Assembly (NCBI RefSeq): GCF_019320115.1
Contig: NC_089581.1
Location: 14,437,925-14,501,924 of the forward strand
From: Miscanthus floridulus
Taxonomy: Eukaryota; Streptophyta; Magnoliopsida; Poales; Poaceae
Reading direction: 5' to 3'
Length of the DNA stretch: 64,000 bases
A program made the translations under genes and the position numbers. Within the stretch, counting starts at the first letter, position 1. Every line of letters starts with the position of its first letter. Below are positions 1-10,174 of this stretch, piece after piece. Below the pieces are notes generated by a model, which ran no database searches, had not been told where the DNA came from, and was given only the letters and a program-made list of their open reading frames with translations.

Positions 1-1207
1 CAACTATTCATAGACAGGCAACACACGCGGTTGGATGACCTGACGCTGGGTGAGTCCGATCAGTAGTGACCGGACATGTCCGGTCGCCAAAATACCTCTC
101 TAGATCGCACCGGACGCTGATGCAACAATACCGGACGCTATTGCAACGAGAGGACCATTGGGCGCCAACTGTTGAATTCAAATAAGTCTACGACCGGATG
201 CTATTGCAACTTCGATGGGAGTCCGGTTGTTGCGTATGGAGCCGTCTCCTGTGCCTAATGACTCTATTTCGTTTAGAGGTCTTTAAATAGACCATGGCCG
301 GCCTTAGGCTCCTTCTCTTAACACTTTGACATACTTGACATTCTTGTGAGCCTATGCAAACACCTCCCACTCATCTCCATCAATGATTCATTATCATAGT
401 GAGATTGGGAGCGATTTCTAGTGTATTTCCTTGAGTGATTGCATCTAGTGGCACTTGGAGATCGTTATGGCTGCGGAGTTCTTATTACTCTTGGTGATTG
501 CCGCCACCTAGACGGCTTGAGCAGCGGAGGAGCTTTGGCACGTGTTGGTGATTGTTCATGGCCGGCTCCGGTGATTGTGAGGGGTCTTGTACCTTCTCTG
601 GCGAAGAGCCGAAAGGTAACTCTAGTAGATTGCTCGTGTCATTGATTTACCTCACTTGTGGGTAGGTTCTTGCGGTGTCCAATTGTGTGGACAAGGTTCA
701 TGCAATACCTCTTAACCGCCGAACCACCAAGTGTTGGTGGACACAACGTGGACCAGCGTGCCAGCAAGCATATGAACGTCGGGAGAAAAATTGGTTGTCT
801 CTTGCCCTTTAATAATCTCCAGGTGATTGAATTGATACTCATCTTGTGATTGGTTCACTCTTCTACACTGCGGTATAATAACCCTACTCACTCGTTTATA
901 TTCCCGTAAACTAGTTATAGCAATCTCTTTAGTGTAGCTAGAATTAAGGGCTTGTTTTGTAGCTTAAGATCATCTAGTGGAGCTCTTTAGTGTAGCAAGT
1001 GTGAGAGCTCTTAGTGAGTAGTGACTTAGCCATTTGTGTGCCTAGTGATTATAGTAACTAGAATTGTTGGATAGGTGGCTTGCAACCCTTGTAGAGTTAG
1101 AGCAAGTTTGCATTTCACTATTTGTCATACTAATCAAATTGCTCTAGTAATCTTATAGATTTTTTAAATAGGCTATTTACCCCCTCTAGCCATATTAGGA
1201 CCTTTCA
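1..1207 (+). repeat. 3' portion of a SIRE/Opie-type copia LTR
   Basis: The right boundary ends in CCTTTCA, the reverse complement of the TGAAAGG that opens the LTR at 56430. Long stretches match that LTR in reverse complement, for example around 360-560 versus 57110-57260, and both carry repeated ACCGGACGCT motifs. The LTR at 56430-58225 is 1796 bp, so about 600 bp should lie left of the window. Orientation is opposite to the element at the right edge. I cannot tell whether it is a solo LTR or the 3' LTR of a full element. Confidence 0.8.
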
Positions 1208-1746
1208 CCAGGGCCCGCTCCCATCGACAGCGATGAGGAGGAGCTGCGTGCGCTGTGTGAGATCCACGACTGCGTATTCTCGATCTACGCAGCCCTAGCC
1301 TCCATGGACTTATTGACGGCGGCCCGGCGGGTGAGGAGGAGCTGCGCACGCTGTGCGCCACAGAGGCATGGGAGCCGCTGTGTGCTGGAGGTAGGGACGC
1401 TGCCGAGGCAGATCCCATCACGCGCCAGACATGGATAGCAAGGCGGCGCAGCAGAGACTGACGTCCGAAGGGAGAGAAGGGGCTGCCACAGGGAGAGAAG
1501 GGACCTTTGAGAGAGGGGGAGGGCCGTCAAAGCGAGAGAAGGGGCGCGCGCCACGAGCATTTGAGGTTCCGCATGATGCAGGGAGGAAATAGCTGCATGG
1601 GGGTCGAGGGGGTGAGCCCCCATTCTCCTATAGAAATGGGGTCTGAAGGGTGGATTTACGTGTCCACCCTAAATTGGGAGCTCTAGTAGAGGGCTAGTTG
1701 GAGCTATATTTTTAGCCTGGACATCTATATTTAGCTATAGATGCTT
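1208..1746. other. Unassigned GC-rich stretch
   Basis: It follows the LTR end directly. A short open stretch at about 1208-1310 (+) would read SDEEELRALCEIHDC and could be a remnant of a coding exon, but it is quickly interrupted and I do not recognise a family. Longer open frames on the minus strand are low-complexity GC artefacts. Confidence 0.3.
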
Positions 1747-1874
1747 GGCTCCGTTCGTTTCGCTGAAAAAACAAACCGAAACGCTGTTGTAGCTGATTTA
1801 CTGTGGAAGAAAAACACTATTTCAGTCGAAAAATAAACTGAAAAAGACAAATTATAAGAGAAACGAACATGGCC
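1747..1874. mobile_element. MITE, GGCTCTGTTCG family
   Basis: The ends are inverted: GGCTCCGTTCGTTTCG at the left and CGAACATGGCC at the right. Related copies occur elsewhere in the window (3782, 5659, 49825). No coding capacity. A 3-bp target duplication is not clear for this copy. Confidence 0.6.
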
Positions 1875-3781
1875 TAGTGACCCTGCTGGAATTGTTCTTA
1901 AAAAAAGCAAAAGTATCTGCCTGAACTGTGAGCCAGTGTCTTCTAGTACACGAGATCGAAAATATGGCATGTCCTCCAGATCTCGTCCCTCTCGCTGCTC
2001 GTGTGTGGCTGAGGGCACCACGGCGGCGTTGGATAGCCTCGAGCTCTCGACGCGTCGTTGTAGCCGGCAGGTGGCATGCAGACGCTGGCTTCAGCTTCTG
2101 ACGCGGGAAGGTGGCCGTAGATCTCGACAAGTGAATCACAGGGGCGGACTGCGGATGACTCCACTTCGGGAATAGATGCTTCCGTCCATTTTCAATGTCC
2201 CACCAAGTGAGTGCAATGTCGGGAAAACTGAAAGCAAACTGTTTCTCTGGGTCTGATTGGTTGATTTATAAAATTTATCATACTAAAGATTTGGCAAGCC
2301 ATGCTAGTATTTGGTTTGTTACAAAAACTTGACAAACTCTCATATTTGCCTTGGCAAATCTATGACAATTTTTTTTTTTGTCTAACTTCTGATGTATCAA
2401 ATCTTTGACATGACAAATTTTGGAACTCAACTAAGCAGGCCCTTTACCTCTTCGATTGAAATATAACCTTGGTTGAATTTTTCTCCTCAAACTCTAAAAC
2501 AGACATCGTGCCCCTTCAACTTTAAAAACCATTTAAATTACCTTTCTTCCCCGTTAGAAGTGGGTTTCAAGACGATTTCATGCTTCTCAAGTTTTAAAAG
2601 TATGGCAATTACGTGATAATGTTTTTGAACCATAAACATATCTCTACGATTTTATTTTTTTTTGAGAAAAATGCTAGAGATATACGAACACGACAAACCC
2701 AAATAAAATATTTAGCACGTGAAAAGTATCTTCTACAAGCTTGCAAATTTTAGTTTTAGCCCTAGGAATGGAAAAAACTCAAAAATTTATGGAAAGTTTC
2801 CAAAACATTCTAACCAATGTCTAAACATGTTTCTAAAACATTCCACAATAAAACACAAGATGCAATCAAGATAAATGCATAGCATAATAATACATTCAAT
2901 GTTATTGATGTTGCATTCTTGCTAGTTGTATCTCATATTTTTATTGTGGAAAATTTTAAACACATATGGATATCAATTAGAACATTTTGAAAAATTTCCA
3001 CATTTTTGTAGATATTTTCCTATTTTCCTGGAACTAAATCTAATCTAAAAAACTTCTGGAGAGGTTTTTTACAAAAGATCTAAATATTTTATATGGGTTT
3101 TCATGTCCTAGTCTATCTCTAGTATTTTCTCATAATTTTTAGGAGCTTAGAGATAGTTTTTAAAGTTCTAAAGTCTTAGGAGGTGTTAGTTTTGGAGGGT
3201 GCGTCTGCGGCTTATGACCTAGTACTAGTAGCTATATGTAAAACTGTTGTAGCCGCTGTAAGCTGACACGATGAACTACTTCAGCGGTACTTTTCAGTGA
3301 ATGGACAGTGTTTTACTCTCACAACAAATCCGCATAAGCTAAATTTCAGCGAAATGAACAGAGCCAAGATATTTACTAGTTTTATACTAAAAAAAGATGA
3401 TTCTCCTTGAAAATCACCTCAAACTGCAGCGGTTGTGCGTTTCAAATGTTTTTTAAGAGTACAGAGGTCAAGATATATAACTTTAGATTAAAGTTTAAGA
3501 AAGAAAATTAGACTATAAAATAGTTCAAGTAAAAAATGGATGGGATGAGAGGCGCATAAATGGGCTTTGGTCGAACATAACAAGAGAAGTGCTGTCCGTA
3601 TAGGCGACTTCACTCCTCTTGGGCTCTATATTGTCAATAAGCTACATCATCAACTATGAGAAAAAACAGACGACTTTCTCCAGGCTATCGTTTTCAAGCC
3701 TTGTCTCTTCCATGGATTGTGATTAAACCGATGTGGACGGCGAGGCCACTAGCTAGCTAGAGACGTGCATTAGTCGTCTAG

Positions 3782-3887
3782 CACCCTGTTCGTTTGATCG
3801 TATCAGCTATGATATAATATTTTTCTCTTACAATAAAACAACATTAGATGACTTATAAGCCACAAAAACAATCAAACGAACATGGTG
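3782..3887. mobile_element. MITE with TAG target duplication
   Basis: 106 bp. Terminal inverted repeats CACCCTGTTCGTTTGAT and ATCAAACGAACATGGTG pair with few mismatches. The element is flanked on both sides by TAG (3779-3781 and 3888-3890). The 3-bp duplication fits the Tourist/PIF-Harbinger type. Confidence 0.75.
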
Positions 3888-4491
3888 TAGAGCGTTGAAA
3901 ATGCTCGGTCCACGGCTTGCATCCTTGGACTTTACACGACTAAACATTTATTAGGGCAGCTCCAATAATTAATTTTTAAGTTATTTCTAAACTTTTTTTA
4001 TATTTTAATAGAAGATAGAGAAAAACTAAATCTTAATAGAGAGCTAAGCTCTTTCACATATTTTAAGGTTACATAAAAATATTATGTGAGACCATCTATA
4101 TTATTGGCTTATAGAAGTTGGACATGACATTTAGCACCGGACACCGGTGATTTATCCAGCCCATCCTTTTCTCTCCAGTCACGTTTTTGACTACTATAGG
4201 ATAAAATTGATTCACGAATCACGAATGAATAGTCAATGAAAGAAAGGGTGAATAATTACGGAAGGTGTTCTACGGCACTAGAGAAAAAAACAGCTCTAGA
4301 AGAACTAATGCCTCGAGTGAGCATATTAAAGAGTAAAGACAGCCTGCGCATTCAGTTGCTAAAATCAATTAATAATCCAAGGCAAACGATTGCTAACGAG
4401 GCTCCATCAAGCCTTTCTTGTACACAACGACAACAAATTTTTTTTATTCAGTAATTTCAGTAAATAGTGCAAAAGACAAGAGACTAGTTTG

Positions 4492-4583
4492 AATTGTTCG
4501 CTTAAACTTATCAGCCCGATTTATCAGTCATGATATAGTATATTTTCTCTCACAACAAAACAGCATCAGCCGAACAACCCTCT
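4492..4583. mobile_element. Small MITE of the same family
   Basis: Left end ATTGTTCGCTTAAAC pairs imperfectly with right end AGCCGAACAACC. The interior carries the TATTTTCTCTCACAACAAAA stretch that the other copies share. The flanks do not show a clear duplication. Confidence 0.5.
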
Positions 4584-5658
4584 TTGATATTCATGCTACT
4601 TGATACAGTCTTTCCCTTCTCTATATTAATTAGCACAGAGCTAGTGCTATCTCGTACCGTTAGAGATGTCTTTATACTGTGATGTACGCATCATATATAT
4701 ACGTGTATTTGGCTTCTATTGATACTTCTGCTTCTGTATCGATACATCTATATTATGCTTTCAAAAAATTGTTGCAAAACAATAAAGAAATAGTTCAAGT
4801 GCTCAGAATCTAGACTTGAGGCTGTGTTCTCCCGAGAAACCAAAAACAATAATCCAAAGAACACAGCTAGCCACTATTGCTGCTGAAGGAAAACAACTGC
4901 TTCCTCCGGTCCAATTTCTAAAACATTTTATTTATGTCAACGGTCAAACTTTATGAACTCTGTGAGTTTACAACTAGCTTGTACATAAACCAAAAAATTC
5001 TGAGAGAAGATAGTAGGCTATGTACTAATAGTGACGAGTATGGGGATGTTTGGACTGCTCAACAAACTCTGCTACATAAATTTCACCATAGAGCAACTCT
5101 ATGAAAAACTATAGTTTGTGGAGCTCCTCTTTATAAGCTCTCACAACTTCACCTCTTTTTATCGAGCAGAGTGTGAAGCTGAAACCGTTTGGCTACAAAA
5201 TATGGAGTGGAGATGAAAAACATGGAGCGAAACAGTCCCAACAACCTCTATATGGGTGCGTTGAGAGCTAAGCAGCAAAGATTCAAGCCCTCTTTGGTAG
5301 GGCTCCCTTTGGCTCCGGCTCCATGCTACAGTGTCAGAGGAGCCAGAGCCGAGGAGCTAGAAAACATGGCTTCTTCGGGCTCCTAGTTTATTTCACGAGG
5401 AGAGAGAAAAACAACTCCCTACTACAGTAGCTAGTTTAGAGGAGCCAAAGTCCTAAGAAGCCTTGCTCTCAGTACGGTCAATAGGCTGCATTATTAGAGT
5501 GTAACGTCATTCATTTCATCTCAGTCTTTTCGTCTATTCGAACTTCAATGGTCATGTTTGGACATTCAACCTGCCCATCCATTTCTTTATCCAAGCGTGG
5601 AGCACGGGCCTCTAGAAGCAAGTGACAAAGTGAGCAACTTCCAGCAACCAGCGACATG

Positions 5659-5772
5659 GGTCCGTTCGTTTCTCTTATGAGTCATACTATTTCAACGAAT
5701 AAGTATTTTTTTTCAAAACAAATCAACGAATAGTACTTTTAGCCCTGACTTTTCAGCAAAACGAACAGAGCC
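5659..5772. mobile_element. MITE inserted at the ATG of P450 relic 1
   Basis: 114 bp with ends GGTCCGTTCGTTT and AACGAACAGAGCC. Both flanks are ATG (5656-5658 and 5773-5775), a 3-bp target duplication. The right-hand ATG is the start codon of P450 relic 1, so the target was the start codon itself. The insertion separates the promoter and 5' UTR from the coding region. Confidence 0.8.
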
Positions 5773-6770
5773 ATGGAGGCGCCCTACGCTGTCGTCCTCT
5801 CGTTCTTTTCATCTTTGCAATCCACTGCCGCCTCAACCGCGGCCATAGCAAGAATACGAGCATGTAGCAGCTGCCACCGGGGCCTGTCGCTGTCCAGGTC
5901 CTCGGCCACTTACACCTCCTCGAGAAGCCGTTCTACCACACGTTTACGCGCCTCGCCGCGCGCTACGGGCCTATGTTCTCCCTTCGGCCCGGCTCGCGTG
6001 ACGCCGTGGTCGTGTCGTCTGCAGACTGCGCTAGGGAGTGCCTCACAGAGCACGATGTGACCTTCGCGAACCGCCCGACCTTCCCCACGTTGGATCTCAT
6101 GACCTATGGGGGCACCACGGTCGGCACCTGCGCCTACGGCCCGTACTAGCGCCACATCCGCCGCGTCATCACGGTGCACCTCCTGTCCACTCACCGTGTG
6201 AGGTCCATGCTCCCCGCCATCGAAGCAGAGGTGCGTGCCATGGCACGGAGGTTGTACTGTGCTGCCGCGGCCGCTCCCGGCGGCACCGGCGCTGCGAGGG
6301 TGGAACTAGGGGGCAGTAGCCCTGCTAATGGATGAGATCCCAACCCATTTCCACCCCATTCCAAATCTAATTAATTATTTTTCAACTTCACCCCACCCCA
6401 TTCCAAATTAACTTAGACCCAACCCAACCCAACCCACTCTATCTTGGATTGCCAAGCTTCTACAGTGGGTTGCCATGGGTTTTGCAGCATACTTGAATAC
6501 TACAAAATAATTTATATATAAAAAAATCACGGGATATTTAAGTGCTCAACAAACAAGCTCAGATCTTTTCCTGCAGTCGGTAGTTGAGAGAGAGCACAAA
6601 ACTGCATGCCAGAGAATCATGGAGGAAAACTGCATGCCTGCCTTGCAGTTGCAGGTGAGCACAAAATTTTCACGACGATGAATCCAGTGGCCTCATCAGG
6701 CTGTGCTGCGATGAATCCAGAGAATCAAGGAGGAAAACAAGCTCAAATCTTTGACGACGATGACGCGCGG

Positions 6771-6961
6771 CCTCATCAGGCTGAGCTGCGGCGGCAACAG
6801 CGGCCGGCGCGCGGCACGTCGGACAGGACGAGCGGCCTCATCAGGCTGCACGGCGGCGGCAACAGCGGCCGGCTCGCGGCACGTCGGACAGGACGAGCGG
6901 CATCATCAGGCTGTGCGGCGGCGGCAACAGCGGCCGGCGGCACTTCGGGCAGGACGAGCGG
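6771..6961. repeat. Three 65-bp tandem repeats at the 3' end of the RING fragment
   Basis: Units at 6771-6835 and 6836-6900 are 65 bp; the third, 6901-6961, is 61 bp. Each contains CGGCAACAGCGGCCGG and GGACGAGCGG or its variant. The third unit corresponds to the SCPKC-coding end of the RING domain on the minus strand, so the zinc-ligand segment was amplified after or during capture. Confidence 0.85.
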
Positions 6962-7312
6962 CGGCCACCCACGAGCCAGCGCTGGATGCAGTGCGCGTGG
7001 AAGACATGGCTGCAGGCCAACATGACGCACGGCGTCCCCGTCCACGAACTCGGCGAGGCAGATGTCGCACTCCGCCGCGGCGCCCGTTAGCTTGGTACAG
7101 GCCGCGGAGTCCACCAGGGCAGGCAGCGGTGGCGTGCTGGGGCGCCTCCACCACAGGCTTTTCCAGGTCGGACATGTTGGCGTCGCTGTCCCCCTGCCGT
7201 GTGCCCGGAGCTGGAGCCGGCGCGGCCGCGATGAGCTCGGCGGCTGCGACTGAGGAGGTAACACACGGCGGCGTTGAGCGCCAGCGTTGAACCCACGCGT
7301 TAACCATTCCAA
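6900..7312 (-). pseudogene. RING-H2 finger (ATL-type E3 ligase) gene fragment
   Basis: Read on the minus strand, CDICLAEFVDGDAV appears in one frame and LACSHVFHAHCIQRWL then SCPKCRRP in another. Together they give the C-x2-C, C-x-H-x2-H-x2-C and C-x2-C ligand order of a RING-H2 domain. A frameshift near 7035 separates the two halves. ATL proteins normally have an N-terminal membrane helix and a GLD motif. Here the N-terminal part (from 7312) is low-complexity and no clear helix is seen. The family acts as ubiquitin ligases; this copy looks like a captured, dead fragment inside a hAT-like element. Confidence 0.7.
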
Positions 7313-7794
7313 CCCGATTTGCTAGCAAACCCAACCCATCTGACCTCTAAATCCATTGCCACCCATCCAAACAGTTCCACAGCACAACCCAACCCGAAAA
7401 ACCAAATCATTACCCGACCCATTAGCAGGCTTAAGGGAGAGGCTGTTCGAGCTCGCCCTCGGCGCCCCTATGGAAACCGTCGCGGAGACCAAGACATCCC
7501 GTGCCGTGGATGACGCGGACACGGGCATGTCGCCGGAGGCCCAAGAGTTCAAGGAGTCGATGGACGTTATGGTTCCCCTTCTCGGCACGGCCAATATGTG
7601 GGATTTCCTGCCCATGCTACAGAGGTTCGACGTGTTCGGCGTGAAAGAACAAGATCGCGGTCGCCGTAAGCAGTAGGGACGCGTTCTTTCGGGGGCTCAT
7701 TGACGCGGAGCGGCGGAGGCTGGACGACGGCGTTAAGAGCGAGAACAGAAGCATGATGGCCGTGCTGCTCACTTTGCAGAAGTCAGAACCGGCC

Positions 7795-7881
7795 GCTCTA
7801 ATAAGCCGGCTTAGGCCATGGTATAGTATTTTTTCTCTTCTAACAAATCAAGGACACAAGCGGCTTATAGACCAGCCGAAC
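7795..7881. mobile_element. MITE in the end of exon 1 of P450 relic 1
   Basis: The sequence AATAAGCCGGCTTAGGCC through GCGGCTTATAGACCAGCC interrupts the exon between KSEP and a degraded TATIMT segment that matches YTDTMIMAL in the paralogs. The interior has the same TATTTTTTCTCTTCTAACAA stretch as the other MITEs of this family. Confidence 0.6.
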
Positions 7882-8657
7882 ACTGCCACAATAATGACAT
7901 GATCATGTCTCTGTGCTTCGTAAGTTGTAGTTGTCTCTTATAGATCGATACAATCTAGTAGTATCTATACAACAATGTTCTCTGCTCGCTCGCTTACAAG
8001 ACGTACGTTCTGCATCTTTATTTGATTTTGCAGTCCATGTTCTCTGCGGGAACGGAAACCTCGGCGACCGCGGCGGAATGGGCGATGTCGCTGCTCCTGA
8101 ACCACCCCGAGGTCCTGAAGAAAGCACAGGGGGAAATTGATGCGTGCGTGGGGAATTCCCGCCTGCTAGGCGCCGACGACATGCCCCGCCTCAACTACCT
8201 CCAGTGCATCCTCACCGAGACCCTCCGGCTGTACCCGTTCGTGCCGACGCTGATCCCGCACGAGTCCACCAAAGACTCCACGGTCGGCGGCCACCACGTG
8301 CCAAGCGGCACGATGCTGTTCGTCAACGTGTACGCCATCCACAGGGATCCCGCGGCGTGGACGGATCCGGCCGTCTTCAGGCCTGACTCCTGAGCGATTC
8401 GAGGATGGCAGCGCCGAAGGGAGGCTCCTGATACCGTTCGGGATGGGCGCCGCAAGTGTCCCGGAGAGGCCTTGGCGTTGCGGACTCTGGGGCTGGTCCT
8501 GGGGACGTTGATCCAGTGCTTCGACTGGGACACCGTCGGCGGCGTCCCCAAAGTTGACATGGCCGAAGGGGCTGGGCTCACCCTCCCGAAGGCTGTTCCT
8601 CTTGAGGCCATGTGCAAACCGCGCCAAGTCATGCTTGATGTCCTTCAGAAGTTGTGA

Positions 8658-9478
8658 GCGCCTTTAATAATCTACTCTGCGCACAGAAGGAGTTGAGCAT
8701 TATCATAAAATCTCTGTGGGGCTATGTTTATCCCACTTTTAATAACAGAAGATTTAACTATCTATATCTACTCGCAAACATGTTCGTACGTCGCAATGGA
8801 ACATATCGCTTGTATTTTCTGTTGTAATAAGTTTTAGATTAAAAAACTCTATACCGTCACTGAACATGTGCTATCTAATTCATCACGGACTACTAATTTT
8901 AGTAAAACCAGATATAACTCTTATTATCAAGGAAGCGGAGGAACAAATAAGCTTGAGAGTGGAAAGAAATAAATTTTAGAGGAGATAAATTTTATGTGTT
9001 TAACATATATTTTTTTGAAAATATTACAGTTTAAAAATTAGAAGAAGCTATGCAGACACATGTATAGTCACAATGATTGGCAGGAGTGGACCCATCGACT
9101 CCTTAAACTTAGCATGTGTTTGATTTGGATGTACGACAGGGACGAGGTGGGATAGCCCACTTTGTCCTGGTGTTTAGTTCTCGAACGGCATGAGGTTGTG
9201 ATCAGGTAGGGAGCAAGGGCGGCCTGATGATGGTGGTGGATGGGAAAAGAAGGTGAGCTACAAAGGATGACACGTGGCCCCACCTAACAAATTTCTAATT
9301 AACAGAATACCAATGGTGACAATCATGTTTCATCCTCGTCCCTCAAACCAAACAAACAAAGAACAAGGACGTCCCAATGCTCCAACCAAACACAGACCAT
9401 TCCATCACAAAAATGAGAATAGATTCATCTGGTCCCTCTCATCCCAGAACCAAACACACACTTCAGTCAAGACACATC
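8658..9478. other. Intergenic DNA with a possible MITE
   Basis: Nothing coding. A stretch from about 9110 to 9465 has roughly inverted ends (GCATGTGTTTGATTTGGAT versus the reverse complement of CCAGAACCAAACACACACT), suggesting an old MITE of about 355 bp. The 72-codon frame at 9274 lies inside it and shows no motif. Confidence 0.4.
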
Positions 9479-9974
9479 TGTTAAATCCATAGAATCGATC
9501 TAGAGTAGAACCGAGGGACTTCTAGGTAACCAGTTAATCTAGATAAGCCCTAGTACATCTAGACTGAGAGATGGAGACAGAGAGATAGAGAGATAGGGGT
9601 TCGAACCTGAGACCGCAGGGGTGGAAGATCCAGTGGGCTCCATCAGGTTCGCTGGTGTAGGCTGCACACGGGCAACGACGGTCGGGGAAGATGGCGGTGC
9701 CGGCGGAGCGGTGGAGTGCAGTGAGGCCGACGGTGATGACGGTGGCGTCTTCCCGTCGCTGGCTGCGCGCCCTTACTAGATCGGACTTAGGGTTTGTTGG
9801 TGGGAGGATTGGCTCACAGTGAACCTCGTACCTCGAGTCGCCGGCCCCCACCACTTTATATAGCGCAGTGCGACAGGGGCCCACCAACCATGTAGGGTTG
9901 GGCGCCCCCGATCAGGGCGCGTGACCAAGGCCCAATAGGCCGTTGGGCTTATTGGCTGAGAGATCAATCTAACA
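9479..9974 (-). repeat. 3' LTR of the copia element
   Basis: 496 bp. On the minus strand it starts TGTTAGAT and ends ATTTAACA. It is longer than its partner mainly because of an extra GATAGAGA unit near 9585. The high similarity to the partner suggests insertion later than the decay of the neighbouring P450 relics, though I did not compute a divergence. Confidence 0.9.
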
Positions 9975-10174
9975 TTCTTTCCCTTGATCTCACACTATTA
10001 CTTTTATCTTTAAACTTTAAACTTTAATCCTTTTATCCTTACTCATTTCTTCACAGATGATGCATAGAGCATGTTTCATCGTCATGCTCAATCGCCGATA
10101 GATTTAACAGCTACAATGCACGTCTCTGATCTGAAATAGTTACTTTAACTTTTGAACCTTTTATAGTCCAGGAA

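Larger units (their letters stand above)
1875..5658. other. AT-rich intergenic DNA upstream of P450 relic 1
   Basis: No convincing gene. It holds a GC-richer patch at about 1930-2170 with no recognisable product, a degraded MITE at about 3195-3366 ending in AACAGAGCC, and two better MITEs annotated separately (3782-3887 and 4492-4583). The 72-codon frame at 4236 and the 65-codon frame at 5189 have no recognisable motif and are treated as chance. Confidence 0.5.
6317..7433. mobile_element. Non-autonomous hAT-like element carrying a RING-H2 gene fragment
   Basis: 1117 bp. Inverted ends are TAGCCCTGCTAATGG and CCATTAGCAGGCTTA. The right flank AGGGAGAG (7434-7441) pairs with the diverged left flank GGGGGCAG (6309-6316). 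Removing the element and one flank copy restores a VELRERLF reading frame that matches the paralogs, which supports an 8-bp target duplication. Both ends have many AACCC-type repeats. The centre carries an ATL-like RING-H2 remnant on the minus strand. No transposase is present. Confidence 0.72.
5773..8657 (+). pseudogene. CYP81-like cytochrome P450 pseudogene (relic 1)
   Basis: Exon 1 begins MEAPYAVVLSF like the paralogs. A frame change near 5870 is needed to reach QLPPGPVAVQVLGHLH, and the match then runs through FANRPTFPTLDL and the C-helix region. The C-helix Trp codon is TAG at 6147. A hAT-like element (6317-7433) splits the exon. Coding resumes at KERLFELALGAPMETVAETK, and a one-base insertion near 7643 shifts the frame. 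A MITE lies in the last part of exon 1, before a GTAAGT donor at 7920. Exon 2 starts after a CAG at 8031-8033 with [10 protein letters not shown]. It has a 7-base insertion after FRP (about 8387) and a one-base deletion just before the heme Cys (about 8446), and ends in VLQKL. Its [17 protein letters not shown] segment is closest to relic 2. It cannot encode a P450. Confidence 0.88.

Noticed and set aside
6776..7312. 178-codon frame as an intact RING protein
   Set aside because: The first two zinc ligands and the remaining ones lie in different frames, so it is a fragment with a frameshift, not an intact gene.
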